Shown: one piece after another, positions 1 through 5,711 of the stretch
Position numbering within the stretch: the stretch's first letter is position 1
Layout: each line of letters begins with the position of its first letter
From: an uncultured Bacteroides sp.
GTDB taxonomy: Bacteria; Bacteroidota; Bacteroidia; Bacteroidales; Bacteroidaceae
Direction of reading: 5' to 3'
DNA length: 6,081 nucleotides
Assembly (NCBI GenBank): GCA_900553815.1
Contig: USEY01000085.1
Span: 1 to 6,081, forward strand
The notes under the pieces: model-generated
The model's input: the letters and a program-made list of their open reading frames with translations, nothing else
What the model was told of the DNA's origin: nothing
Database searches by the model: none
Program-made: the position numbers and the translations under genes

Positions 1-17
1 TAAGGTTAACAAAGGTT

Positions 18-42
18 GGAGTACAGCGGTACTCCTTTTTTT
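18..42 (+). terminator. Rho-independent terminator of an upstream + strand gene
   Basis: A 7-bp perfect stem, GGAGTAC (18-24) with GTACTCC (29-35), encloses the loop AGCG and is followed at once by seven T (36-42). The T-run lies on the + strand only, so it ends transcription entering from the left. The window opens with TAA at 1-3, which could be the stop codon of that upstream gene. This cannot be confirmed without the sequence to the left. Confidence 0.85.
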
Positions 43-113
43 ATGCCCATACGTCTGGCATGCCATCCTTTTCCCAACATGCACCTGACATTTATCCGAC
101 CTCGCCCCTGCAT

Positions 114-164
114 ACAATAAAAGCCGTCATCCCCTTCCTTCTGATGGTCGGGTACAACGGCTTT
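114..164 (-). terminator. Rho-independent terminator of the Spy-like gene operon
   Basis: Reading the minus strand, AAAGCCGT (164-157) pairs with ACGGCTTT (127-120). The stem can be extended inward by wobble pairs and a CCC/GGG block. The second arm runs into TTTTATT (122-116). It lies 31 nt beyond the stop of the Spy-like gene, the expected place. The large inner loop makes it less compact than the + terminator at 18-42. The + strand side lacks a good T-run. Confidence 0.65.
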
Positions 165-195
165 CCGTCTGCTTCTGCTCAACTGGTTATGGAAT

Positions 196-738
196 TTATG
201 CTTTGGGTTCCGGCTTTTTCTCCGGTTTCGGTCCCGGTTTTTGGCTGATACCCAGCCATTGGTCGTACTGAGCCTCGGTCAATATCTTCTTCATTTTCTT
301 GTTTTTCTTTTCTATACGCTTCTGTATGTCCTCAGCCGTTTCGGGTTTCGGAGCACCTCCCATAGGCGGACGATGCATGCCCATTCCCGGCCCTTCAGGA
401 CGACCTTCGCCCATGGGCGGCATGCCCTCGTGAGGCGGAAAAGAACCGTTACCCGGACCTCCAGCCATCAAAGGCGGCCGCTGCATGCGCTTTTCAAACA
501 GCTCACGCTGTTCTTTCAGAATCAACTTATAGACTTTCTTATATTGCTTATCGCTCAATTTCAAGACATCCTTCAGCCTGTCTGTTTCCTGCTGGGCTAT
601 TTTTTCAGGATTGGGCACTTCGCGGGGCAGTTCCTTCTTCTTATCCGGTTCGCCTTCGCTTGCCGGCTGAGCCTGCACTTGCAAGGTAAACAACGAGATA
701 CATACGCACAACAGTGCACACTTCATGTTTAATTTCAT
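196..738 (-). CDS. Secreted Spy/CpxP-like (DUF4890-like) periplasmic protein
   Basis: A 180-aa exported protein. Residues 1-23 form a signal peptide (Lys-containing start, hydrophobic core ALLCVCISLFTLQ, cleavage probably after VQA). The mature part has two short helical segments, each with an LTxxQ-type motif as in Spy/CpxP periplasmic chaperones: LSDKQ at 61-65 and LTEAQ at 153-157. Between them, about 87-130, is a Pro/Gly/Met-rich insert with several MPPMG-like units and two His. The C-terminus (166-180) is a Lys/Pro tail. I chose the start at 738 because it gives the signal peptide and sits 8 nt after an AAGGAGG sequence; the longer open frame to 957 has no signal and overlaps the upstream gene. 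Its ATG overlaps the stop of the 50-aa membrane protein, so the two are probably co-translated. Family role (known): folding aid or envelope-stress/metal sensing. For this protein that is inference, and the family assignment is from motif memory only. Confidence 0.8.
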   Translation of the reverse strand: MKLNMKCALLCVCISLFTLQVQAQPASEGEPDKKKELPREVPNPEKIAQQETDRLKDVLKLSDKQYKKVYKLILKEQRELFEKRMQRPPLMAGGPGNGSFPPHEGMPPMGEGRPEGPGMGMHRPPMGGAPKPETAEDIQKRIEKKNKKMKKILTEAQYDQWLGISQKPGPKPEKKPEPKA

Positions 739-887
739 ATCAGTATCCTCCTTGGTTTTATAAGTATTCCAATGCAAATGTAAACCGGGAAGAGCAAACT
801 GAAAAACAGAATAGACCAACCGAGTTTTTTTGACGATGAATCCTCTTTCAATATCTCTTTTTCCAGATACTGCAAACGCTTTTCCAT
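735..887 (-). CDS. 50-aa single-pass membrane microprotein, coupled to the Spy-like gene
   Basis: A small open frame of 50 residues. Residues 1-21 are charged and helix-prone (MEKRLQYLEKEILKEDSSSK). Residues about 22-43 form one hydrophobic transmembrane segment (LGWSILFFSLLFPVYICIGI), followed by a short basic end KPRRILI. The positive-inside rule does not give a clear topology because both ends carry Lys/Arg. The stop (737-735) overlaps the ATG of the Spy-like gene (738-736) as ATGA, the classic layout for translational coupling, and this is the main support for it being real. The leader upstream of ATG is AT-rich without Shine-Dalgarno. The frame stays open upstream to 1154, but that part overlaps the divergent gene and reads like noise. 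In Bacteroidota, Spy/DUF4890-like genes often follow sigma/anti-sigma genes. No sigma factor is present here, so a regulatory role is only a guess. I do not recognise the family. Confidence 0.6.
   Translation of the reverse strand: MEKRLQYLEKEILKEDSSSKKLGWSILFFSLLFPVYICIGILIKPRRILI
747..753 (-). promoter_or_regulatory. Strong Shine-Dalgarno of the Spy-like gene
   Basis: On the minus strand AAGGAGG (753-747) precedes the ATG at 738 by 8 nt. Bacteroidota genes usually lack such a site, so it supports this start over upstream alternatives. It lies inside the end of the 50-aa ORF, so translation of that ORF would pass over it. Confidence 0.75.
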
Positions 888-915
888 GAAAGAGAAAATA
901 AATAGCGTTCCGGTT

Positions 916-927
916 GCAATATATTGC
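916..927. promoter_or_regulatory. 12-bp perfect palindrome in the divergent spacer
   Basis: GCAATATATTGC is a perfect inverted repeat with no spacer. It lies near the middle of the 78-nt region (888-965) between the divergent 50-aa and 131-aa genes, where it could be an operator for both. I see no convincing TTTG/TAnnTTTG promoter in this spacer on either strand. The central TATATTG only loosely resembles a -7 element. Function is inferred from position and symmetry only. Confidence 0.35.
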
Positions 928-965
928 CTTCCTGCGCGACAAATAAGAAAAAGACACCGCCTGCG

Positions 966-1361
966 ATGATAAAACAAGACTACCTGCTGAGAATGATTCA
1001 GGAAATCATATCCATGATTGTAGAAACCCTGCTCTACAAAAAGAAAATCAGGAAAAAAGACTGGGACGAGTACGACCACCTGACCCGACAGATACTGGAT
1101 ATGGACACCCGCCAACTGCTGAACACCAGTGCCGAAGAACTCATTGCCCGACATGCCTCCACCCCCGACGGACTGAACAAACTGGAGCTGGCAGCCGTCA
1201 ACATGCTCAAACTGGCCGAAGACGTAGAGGACAACAACCTCCTGCTCAAGTCCAAGCTACGCCAGGAAAGCGTCAGCCTGCTGAAGTACATACAGCAACA
1301 TAGCACCAGCTACTCCCTGCAACGCGACTGCCTCATCAATCTGCTCGAAATAAACCAATAA
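966..1361 (+). CDS. Conserved hypothetical helical protein (DUF6483-like)
   Basis: A 131-aa protein without signal peptide or membrane segment, predicted mostly alpha-helical and cytosolic. The N-terminus MIKQDYLLRMIQEIISMIVE is a pattern I associate with the DUF6483 type of short uncharacterised proteins; this is from memory and unverified. It is followed by a basic patch KKKIRKK (25-31), then helices around 33-52, 56-62 and 68-86, ending in a run (93-131) that could fold as helical hairpins of the TPR kind. The start at 966 is preferred over the TTG at 924 because the extension is low-complexity and overlaps the palindrome. It is the only + strand gene in the window, divergent from the Spy-like pair and convergent with the protease operon, so it is probably a single-gene unit. 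No enzymatic motif is visible and no function can be assigned. Confidence 0.85.
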   Translation: MIKQDYLLRMIQEIISMIVETLLYKKKIRKKDWDEYDHLTRQILDMDTRQLLNTSAEELIARHASTPDGLNKLELAAVNMLKLAEDVEDNNLLLKSKLRQESVSLLKYIQQHSTSYSLQRDCLINLLEINQ

Positions 1362-1405
1362 CTGCGCGTCCCGCAGTAGGCTACTGCCAACCGCAGGACA
1401 CGCAG
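1362..1405. terminator. Long imperfect hairpin between convergent genes, possible bidirectional terminator
   Basis: CTGCGCGTCCCGCAG (1362-1376) pairs with CCGCAGGACACGCAG (1391-1405) at 12 of 15 positions. The 14-nt interior can itself close with GGC/GCC around the tetraloop TACT. It starts at the base after the + gene's stop and ends 23 nt from the protease gene's stop. T-runs are weak on both sides (ATCTTTAG on +, TTATTGGTTTATTT on -). It is therefore an imperfect intrinsic terminator or an RNA 3'-end stabiliser shared by both units. Confidence 0.5.
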
Positions 1406-1428
1406 CTATCTTTAGCGCCCGTCAGACG

Positions 1429-2511
1429 TTAATTTTTGTCTTGCCTGGAATACTCCGAGAACTCACAACCGAAGCGTTCCACCATTTTGTTGTCCATCTC
1501 ATCGGCCCGCAATGCCAGGTTCACCAGGTTGCGGCGTATTTCATCTTCCGACGCCTCCGTCAGGTCAGATAAATGAATACGATATGCCAGGTATATCTGC
1601 CGCCCCTCAATACCCATCTTGTAAGGTGTAAAGTCTTCGGACAGCATATAGTCGAGCACCGGCTCTACCTCCTTCTTGGGCAGCAGATTGATGGGCGATA
1701 CGGCAAACAGATATGTGTTGTCGTAGACAAAGATACGTATCTCCGAACTGCCCTTGTGAAATGTCCACGAGTCATACCCGTCACGTGCCAACACCGGATT
1801 TACCCCCATCTCCTCAATGGCTTGCTCGCAGAAGACAGCCAGCGGCGACTGCTGCCGCTCGGCAAAGATGCCCTCGGGTAGCTTCTCACCACACGACGGA
1901 CAGAAATCTTCTTCTCCGGCTATCAGCCCGTCACAACTGTCACACTGCACCTGAAAACACGAACGGTCCATGTCGTCAACCACCTCCAGCAACTTGCGCA
2001 AGGCTTCCACCCGAATGCCGAATCCCATATTGTCGGCATTGCTGAACTTGCTCACGGTGACTCCCACCACTTCGTTGTTCTCATTGAAGATAGGGCCTCC
2101 CGAGTTTCCCGGATTCACGGCCGCGTCTGTCTGTATGTAGTACTTGCCATCCATCAGCTGTTTGGGCGAAGACACCGAACCTTCCGTCACCGTGAAAGGC
2201 ATGCCGTAAGGATAACCGGCCACACTCACCTTGCCCCCTATCTCCAAAGCATCATCGGCAGCCAGGCTCAGCTCGGGCAACTGCGAGAAGTCGCCATCGA
2301 CCACCATCAGAGCTATGTCAAGCGCCGGATTCACCAGCACCACCCGTGCCAGGTAAGGATTGCGGTCATTGTCATGTATGGCCACTTCGTGAAAACCGAT
2401 TACCACATGATAGTTCGTAACAAACAAGTCGTGCGATTTCAGGTAGAAGCAACTACCCGACCCTCCGGCATGTGTCACCTTGTATACCAATCTGTATATA
2501 TCCTGATTCAT
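1429..2511 (-). CDS. Cytosolic trypsin/HtrA-like serine protease with zinc ribbon and C-terminal YbjN-like domain
   Basis: A 360-aa protein with three parts. Residues 1-180 are a trypsin-fold (S1C/HtrA-like) protease with the full catalytic triad visible: His35 in TNYHVV, Asp65 in NPALDIALMV and Ser137 in NPGNSGGPIF. An HtrA-type GSGSCFYLKS entry strand begins at 17. Residues 190-207 form a zinc ribbon, CxxC-x10-CxxC (Cys190, 193, 204, 207). Residues about 221-350 resemble the YbjN/type III secretion chaperone fold, ending in LALRADEMDNKMVERFG. There is no signal peptide, transmembrane segment or PDZ domain, so it should act in the cytosol, unlike DegP/DegS. The ATG at 2511 follows GGAGGA by 9 nt. 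It is the last gene of the lemA operon, 22 nt after the preceding stop. Protease activity is strongly suggested by the intact triad; substrates are unknown. The YbjN assignment is by eye and less sure than the protease and zinc-ribbon calls. Confidence 0.9.
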   Translation of the reverse strand: MNQDIYRLVYKVTHAGGSGSCFYLKSHDLFVTNYHVVIGFHEVAIHDNDRNPYLARVVLVNPALDIALMVVDGDFSQLPELSLAADDALEIGGKVSVAGYPYGMPFTVTEGSVSSPKQLMDGKYYIQTDAAVNPGNSGGPIFNENNEVVGVTVSKFSNADNMGFGIRVEALRKLLEVVDDMDRSCFQVQCDSCDGLIAGEEDFCPSCGEKLPEGIFAERQQSPLAVFCEQAIEEMGVNPVLARDGYDSWTFHKGSSEIRIFVYDNTYLFAVSPINLLPKKEVEPVLDYMLSEDFTPYKMGIEGRQIYLAYRIHLSDLTEASEDEIRRNLVNLALRADEMDNKMVERFGCEFSEYSRQDKN

Positions 2512-2520
2512 AAGTCAAAG

Positions 2521-2526
2521 TCCTCC
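2521..2526 (-). promoter_or_regulatory. Shine-Dalgarno of the protease gene
   Basis: The minus strand reads GGAGGA (2526-2521), 9 nt before the ATG at 2511, inside the 22-nt gap after the upstream stop. It fixes the protease start. The other operon genes lack a comparable site, so the protease may be translated at a different level from its neighbours. Confidence 0.65.
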
Positions 2527-2533
2527 AATTTAG

Positions 2534-3904
2534 TTATAAACCCATCATTTTCTGTTGCATCTCAGCCAGCAGCTTGCCATACTCCGCCATGTCGCCGCGC
2601 ATCATGGCCTCTGCCAGCCGCTGTTGCAGTTGCTGCATGTCATCTCCTGCCATAGCCTGATACATCTTCTGCTGCATCTGCATGGCCTGTGCCATGCCTT
2701 CGCCACCCGTCTGCATGGCCTGCGCCATCTGCTGCTGCGCCTGCTCCACCGCCTTTGCGTCAAACAGCCCGTCCAGGCACTCCAGTCCGTCATCGTCCAG
2801 GTCACCTTCCATAATGCGGTCCATGGCATCGTAGAGTATCTCGCCCGCCTTCTCCAGCGGCAGGTCGGCAGCCCCTTTCAAAGCCTTTACCATCACCTTG
2901 TTGATGTCATCCTGCATATCGTTGTAGAAATAAGCCTCGTAGAAAGCATAAAGCAGGCGCACCACGGCCCTTTCGTAGTTCTCGCCCTGCAAGGCTTCCG
3001 TAGCTTCCTTATACACGCTCTGGAAGTTTTCCTGCACATTCTTCAGCGACGAACGTCTGCGGGTAGAAACCAGCGTATCGGTGAAATAAAGGTCCTCGGC
3101 CAACTTCTCGCAAGGCATGGCCACCAGCTTATCCAGAAAAGCCTTTCCCTTCGCCACTACCTCTGCCATGGGCAGTTCGGCATCCATGTCATCCACAGCC
3201 TTCTCCAAGTCGTTGAGCAACTGTCCCTGCGGACGCGCAAAATAGGAAATCTGATAAAAGGCCGTATCCAGCACATTCCACGAATAGCCGTAACGCCGCG
3301 CAGCATCATACTCCCTCACCATCTCCAGCGTGGCCTTTCCTACGCTCTGTATGGCCTCGTAGACGCGTTTTACTTCCTCTGCCGGATAAGGCACCACCTG
3401 CGGTTCGTAGCAGCGTGTAGCGCCAAATTTTGTGCAGAATTCATCGTCATACCTGTCGCCAATATGGCAAATGTTCTGCAAGACGTAGAACATTTTGTGC
3501 GGATGGCTCTGCGACAACGGGCAGACGTATTCCATTTTCAGCTGCTCGCCCTCCTTCACAAAACGGGGCAGCAGCAGTTTGTTCAGATTCAGGTCGGCCA
3601 CCTGCCGCAACATCGCTACCCTTCCCTTTTCCGGCAAGCGCAGGAAATCGGCCACCACACTGATGCGGTTGTCATGCACACGGATGTGCACCAGTATGGA
3701 GCCATGCGGAATGTGAAATTCCGTGCCTTCCTCATTCCCGTACTTCGTACGGAACGTATGGTTCAAGTAGTCCAGCAAACTATGGAATGCAGGCAAATAC
3801 TGGCCCTGTTCATACAGGTCCACGCTCTGCTCATAGGCTTCCGTACAAACGGAACTTTGGGTAGAGTCCACTACGGGAGGGACAAAAATAGGTGTCTGTT
3901 TCAT
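2534..3904 (-). CDS. YbjN/type III chaperone-like domain protein with Met/Gln-rich C-terminal tail
   Basis: A 456-aa soluble protein with no signal peptide or membrane segment. Residues about 23-165 look like a YbjN/type III secretion chaperone-like domain: an initial helix (YEQGQYLPAFHSLLDYL), beta strands (SILVHIRVHDNRISVVADFL), and an ending helix ICHIGDRYDDEFCTKFG, close to the family's closing helix. Residues about 170-380 are helical, and the segment around 290-330 (a helix pair ending YERAVVRLLYAFYEAYFYN) could be TPR-like. Residues 364-380 are acidic. The last 72 residues are strikingly rich in Met, Gln and Ala (14 Met), with MAQAMQ occurring twice. The start at 3904 has an AT-rich leader and no Shine-Dalgarno. 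It lies between the DUF3137 gene (56 nt upstream) and the protease (22 nt downstream), and it shares a domain type with that protease. It may be an adaptor or chaperone for the protease or the membrane proteins; this is inference. Confidence 0.85.
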   Translation of the reverse strand: MKQTPIFVPPVVDSTQSSVCTEAYEQSVDLYEQGQYLPAFHSLLDYLNHTFRTKYGNEEGTEFHIPHGSILVHIRVHDNRISVVADFLRLPEKGRVAMLRQVADLNLNKLLLPRFVKEGEQLKMEYVCPLSQSHPHKMFYVLQNICHIGDRYDDEFCTKFGATRCYEPQVVPYPAEEVKRVYEAIQSVGKATLEMVREYDAARRYGYSWNVLDTAFYQISYFARPQGQLLNDLEKAVDDMDAELPMAEVVAKGKAFLDKLVAMPCEKLAEDLYFTDTLVSTRRRSSLKNVQENFQSVYKEATEALQGENYERAVVRLLYAFYEAYFYNDMQDDINKVMVKALKGAADLPLEKAGEILYDAMDRIMEGDLDDDGLECLDGLFDAKAVEQAQQQMAQAMQTGGEGMAQAMQMQQKMYQAMAGDDMQQLQQRLAEAMMRGDMAEYGKLLAEMQQKMMGL

Positions 3905-3940
3905 ATCATGATATTGTTTTAAAAGGATAAGTTTACCATT

Positions 3941-3966
3941 GCCTTTGTGCCCAAGGGGGCTTAGGC
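3941..3966 (-). other. Stem-loop overlapping the DUF3137 gene stop
   Basis: In the transcript GCCC (3960-3957) pairs with GGGC (3952-3949) around CCTT, and an outer GCCT/AGGC (3966-3963 with 3944-3941) can close below an internal loop. It covers the TAA of the DUF3137 gene and occupies the widest gap of the operon. No T-run follows, so it is not a normal terminator. It could partly uncouple expression of the last two genes. Confidence 0.35.
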
Positions 3967-5028
3967 TTTATCAGCAAACAGTTTGTTCACTCTCAGTTCG
4001 TCGGCCACCCGGCATGCCAGTCTTATGTCCTTATAGAGTCCCTCCAGCATCTTGCCCTCCTGCAACCGGCCGGGCCTCAGGCGCAGGAAACCCTCGGGCA
4101 TGGAAGCCGCATAATAGAAATTGCCCTTGCTGAAAGAGAACATCAGGTCGCGCCCCATGGCATCGCGCAGCTCGCTCATACGTCTCATCATGGCAGGTGT
4201 CAGCACCATGCGTGCCGCCACCTCGCTGTCGGCATATACCACAAAACGGCGCTCAAACTCCGGGTCCTCCAGCTTCACCAGCCGCGTGTTGAAGCGCTTT
4301 CTCAACGCCTGTATGTTGCCGGCCAGATAACCCGCCTTGTCCTCCAGATGGTCGGGCAACACCAGTATGTCTCCCTCGTAGCGCCGTTCCGTCCTGCACC
4401 AGCCAAACATGCCGCGAAAATTGTGCGCACTGCTCTCTGACCGCCAGGCAAATACAGGCCTCAGCACAAAACGGTAGACAAAGACCACATATCCCAACAC
4501 CGGATGCGCCTGCCAGCGGTTCATCCAGCCATACGATATGCCCACGTCGGCCACGTGCAACCTGTCGTTGCCATACCCCAGCTCTATCTCGCCGTAGCCG
4601 TCCACACCCAGCGCAGGGTCGCCATACGAAGCCGTAAACAGCCTGCTACCTGCCAGCAGACCGCTGTCCACCTCCGACGAAAACGAAAAACTCACCTGCG
4701 GAAACAACGCCTGCATCACACTGCGCATGGCCGCGCATTCCTGGTTTTGAAACGTTATAAGACTATACGACAACAAAAAACTGAGCAATACCAGGCCTAT
4801 AAACACCGGCACGATGACTCGCGGCAACATGTCATAATCTTCCCAGCCCAGCCGTGCCAGCACCATGCCGCCCAGCAACACAAACAGCAGCCATGCAAAT
4901 ACCAGCAAATAAACCACTACGCTCAATGCTCTCACCACCCGCCGCCAGCGGTCAATCCTACTCAGCCTGTCGCGCAATTCAGTTTCCAGACTTTTAAAGT
5001 CAATCATATCCATATCTGCCTTATTCAT
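3961..5028 (-). CDS. DUF3137 family membrane protein
   Basis: A 355-aa integral membrane protein. After a charged N-terminal helix (8-30) come two transmembrane segments, about 32-56 (VVRALSVVVYLLVFAWLLFV and onward) and 71-93 (VIVPVFIGLVLLSFLLSY). The remaining 260 residues form one soluble part. The family signature is at 251-281, with VKLEDPEFERRFVVYADSEV followed by LTPAMM, then a strand MFSFSKGNFYYA at 296-307. Both termini are probably cytosolic with a short outside loop, judged from the flanking Arg/Lys. Met6 or Met8 are alternative starts; I kept the first ATG, 12 nt after the lemA stop. LemA and DUF3137 genes are found side by side in many bacteria, which supports both calls. The family has no known biochemical activity that I am aware of. 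A Trp/Phe-rich stretch (168-209) before the signature may be a membrane-surface element. Confidence 0.88.
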   Translation of the reverse strand: MNKADMDMIDFKSLETELRDRLSRIDRWRRVVRALSVVVYLLVFAWLLFVLLGGMVLARLGWEDYDMLPRVIVPVFIGLVLLSFLLSYSLITFQNQECAAMRSVMQALFPQVSFSFSSEVDSGLLAGSRLFTASYGDPALGVDGYGEIELGYGNDRLHVADVGISYGWMNRWQAHPVLGYVVFVYRFVLRPVFAWRSESSAHNFRGMFGWCRTERRYEGDILVLPDHLEDKAGYLAGNIQALRKRFNTRLVKLEDPEFERRFVVYADSEVAARMVLTPAMMRRMSELRDAMGRDLMFSFSKGNFYYAASMPEGFLRLRPGRLQEGKMLEGLYKDIRLACRVADELRVNKLFADKA

Positions 5029-5040
5029 TTCTTAAATCCG

Positions 5041-5616
5041 TCATTTTCCAAACAGCGCCGCCACGTCCACATTGCGCCGTTCTTCCTCGGCTATCTCTAT
5101 CAGCTCCTCCTGCCGGTGATGCTGCCTGCGTGCCACCACCGAAGAAGGAAACATTTCGATGGCGTTGTTATAGTCTGTCACCGCCGCATTATATGTCCGC
5201 CTCACTGCCTGCAATTGCAGCTCCATCTCCTCTATATTGGCCTGCAACCGGTGGAATTGCCCGTCGGCCTTCAGCTCAGGATAGTCCTCTACCGACACAT
5301 TCAGCCGCGCCAACAACGATGACAATTCACCGCCCGCTTTTATCTGTTCACCCTCCGAGGCTGCCGTCGACATGCGCGAACGCAATTCAGCTATGCGCAC
5401 CAGCACCTCACTCTCGTGTCCCATGTAGCTTTTTACCGCTGCCACCAGATTGGGCAACAGGTCATTCCGTTGCTTCAGCACAACGCAAATGCTGCTTCTG
5501 CACTGCTTTACCCTGTTTCGTTTTGCCACCAGGTTATTTGCCGTCCATACATACCACAGCACCAGCAACACCGCCATGCCGGCCACAGCACCCAAAAGAA
5601 TCCAAAGATTTTCCAT
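5041..5616 (-). CDS. lemA: LemA family membrane-anchored coiled-coil protein
   Basis: A 191-aa protein, normal LemA length. Residues 4-24 form a single N-terminal transmembrane anchor (LWILLGAVAGMAVLLVLWYV). The long helical part follows with the family hallmarks: NNLVAKRNRV (27-36), VVLKQRNDLLPNLVAAVKSY (45-64), ARLNVSVEDYPELKAD (103-118), F..LQ.NIEEMELQL (121-135) and RRTYNAAVTDYNNAIEMFPS (139-158). The start at 5616 is chosen because an upstream in-frame ATG at 5682 would place 22 unrelated residues ahead of the anchor and lie within the promoter. It is the first gene of the four-gene operon, with a Bacteroides promoter about 60 nt upstream. The molecular role of LemA proteins is not settled; they often pair with membrane proteins such as DUF3137, TPM-domain proteins or HtpX-type proteases. 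The C-terminus VDVAALFGK lacks the longer acidic tail of some homologues. Confidence 0.93.
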   Translation of the reverse strand: MENLWILLGAVAGMAVLLVLWYVWTANNLVAKRNRVKQCRSSICVVLKQRNDLLPNLVAAVKSYMGHESEVLVRIAELRSRMSTAASEGEQIKAGGELSSLLARLNVSVEDYPELKADGQFHRLQANIEEMELQLQAVRRTYNAAVTDYNNAIEMFPSSVVARRQHHRQEELIEIAEEERRNVDVAALFGK

Positions 5617-5648
5617 ATATATCCGTTTTGCTCCCCAAAAAAGTTTTT

Positions 5649-5676
5649 CTACCAATCTCCCTGTTCGGAGAGATAG
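5649..5676 (-). other. 5'-leader hairpin of the lemA operon
   Basis: On the minus strand ATCTCTC (5674-5668) pairs with GGGAGAT (5661-5655), including one G-U pair, around the loop CGAACA. An outer CTA/TAG can also close. With the promoter called at 5680-5711, transcription should begin near 5673, so the hairpin would sit at the very 5' end of the mRNA, a typical place for an RNA-stabilising stem. No riboswitch class is recognised. Confidence 0.4.
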
Positions 5677-5679
5677 GAG

Positions 5680-5711
5680 CAAAAGTAACAGCTAAACCAT
5701 AAATGCCGAAA
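5680..5711 (-). promoter_or_regulatory. Bacteroides-type promoter of the lemA operon
   Basis: The minus strand carries TACTTTTG (5687-5680), a full match to the -7 consensus TAnnTTTG. A TTTC (5711-5708) stands 20 nt upstream in place of the ideal -33 TTTG. The predicted start near 5673 leaves a leader of about 57 nt before the lemA ATG. No other promoter of this quality is visible inside the operon, which fits one four-gene transcript. Confidence 0.7.

Noticed and set aside
60..248. 62-codon + frame at the left edge
   Set aside because: It begins after a terminator, crosses the minus-strand terminator and runs into the Spy-like gene, with no ribosome site or domain.
241..732. 163-codon + frame opposite the Spy-like gene
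   Set aside because: Arg/His/Leu-rich shadow frame. The minus gene has a signal peptide, LTxxQ motifs and a Shine-Dalgarno.
739..957. N-terminal extension of the Spy-like gene to 957
   Set aside because: The extension would bury the signal peptide 73 residues inside, and it overlaps the 50-aa gene in another frame.
1369..1387. GCAGTAGGCTACTGC as a separate palindromic operator (1373-1387)
   Set aside because: It lies within the larger hairpin at 1362-1405, between two gene ends and far from any start, so an operator role is unlikely.
2555..3922. 455-codon open frame on + opposite the whole YbjN-like gene
   Set aside because: Its translation is His/Leu/Gln-rich with no recognisable domain. 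It mirrors the codon bias of the minus gene, which has clear family features, start and operon context.
4504..5322. 272-codon + frame across the DUF3137 and lemA genes
   Set aside because: It is antisense to two well-supported genes, crosses their boundary, and its product is basic His/Gln-rich noise.
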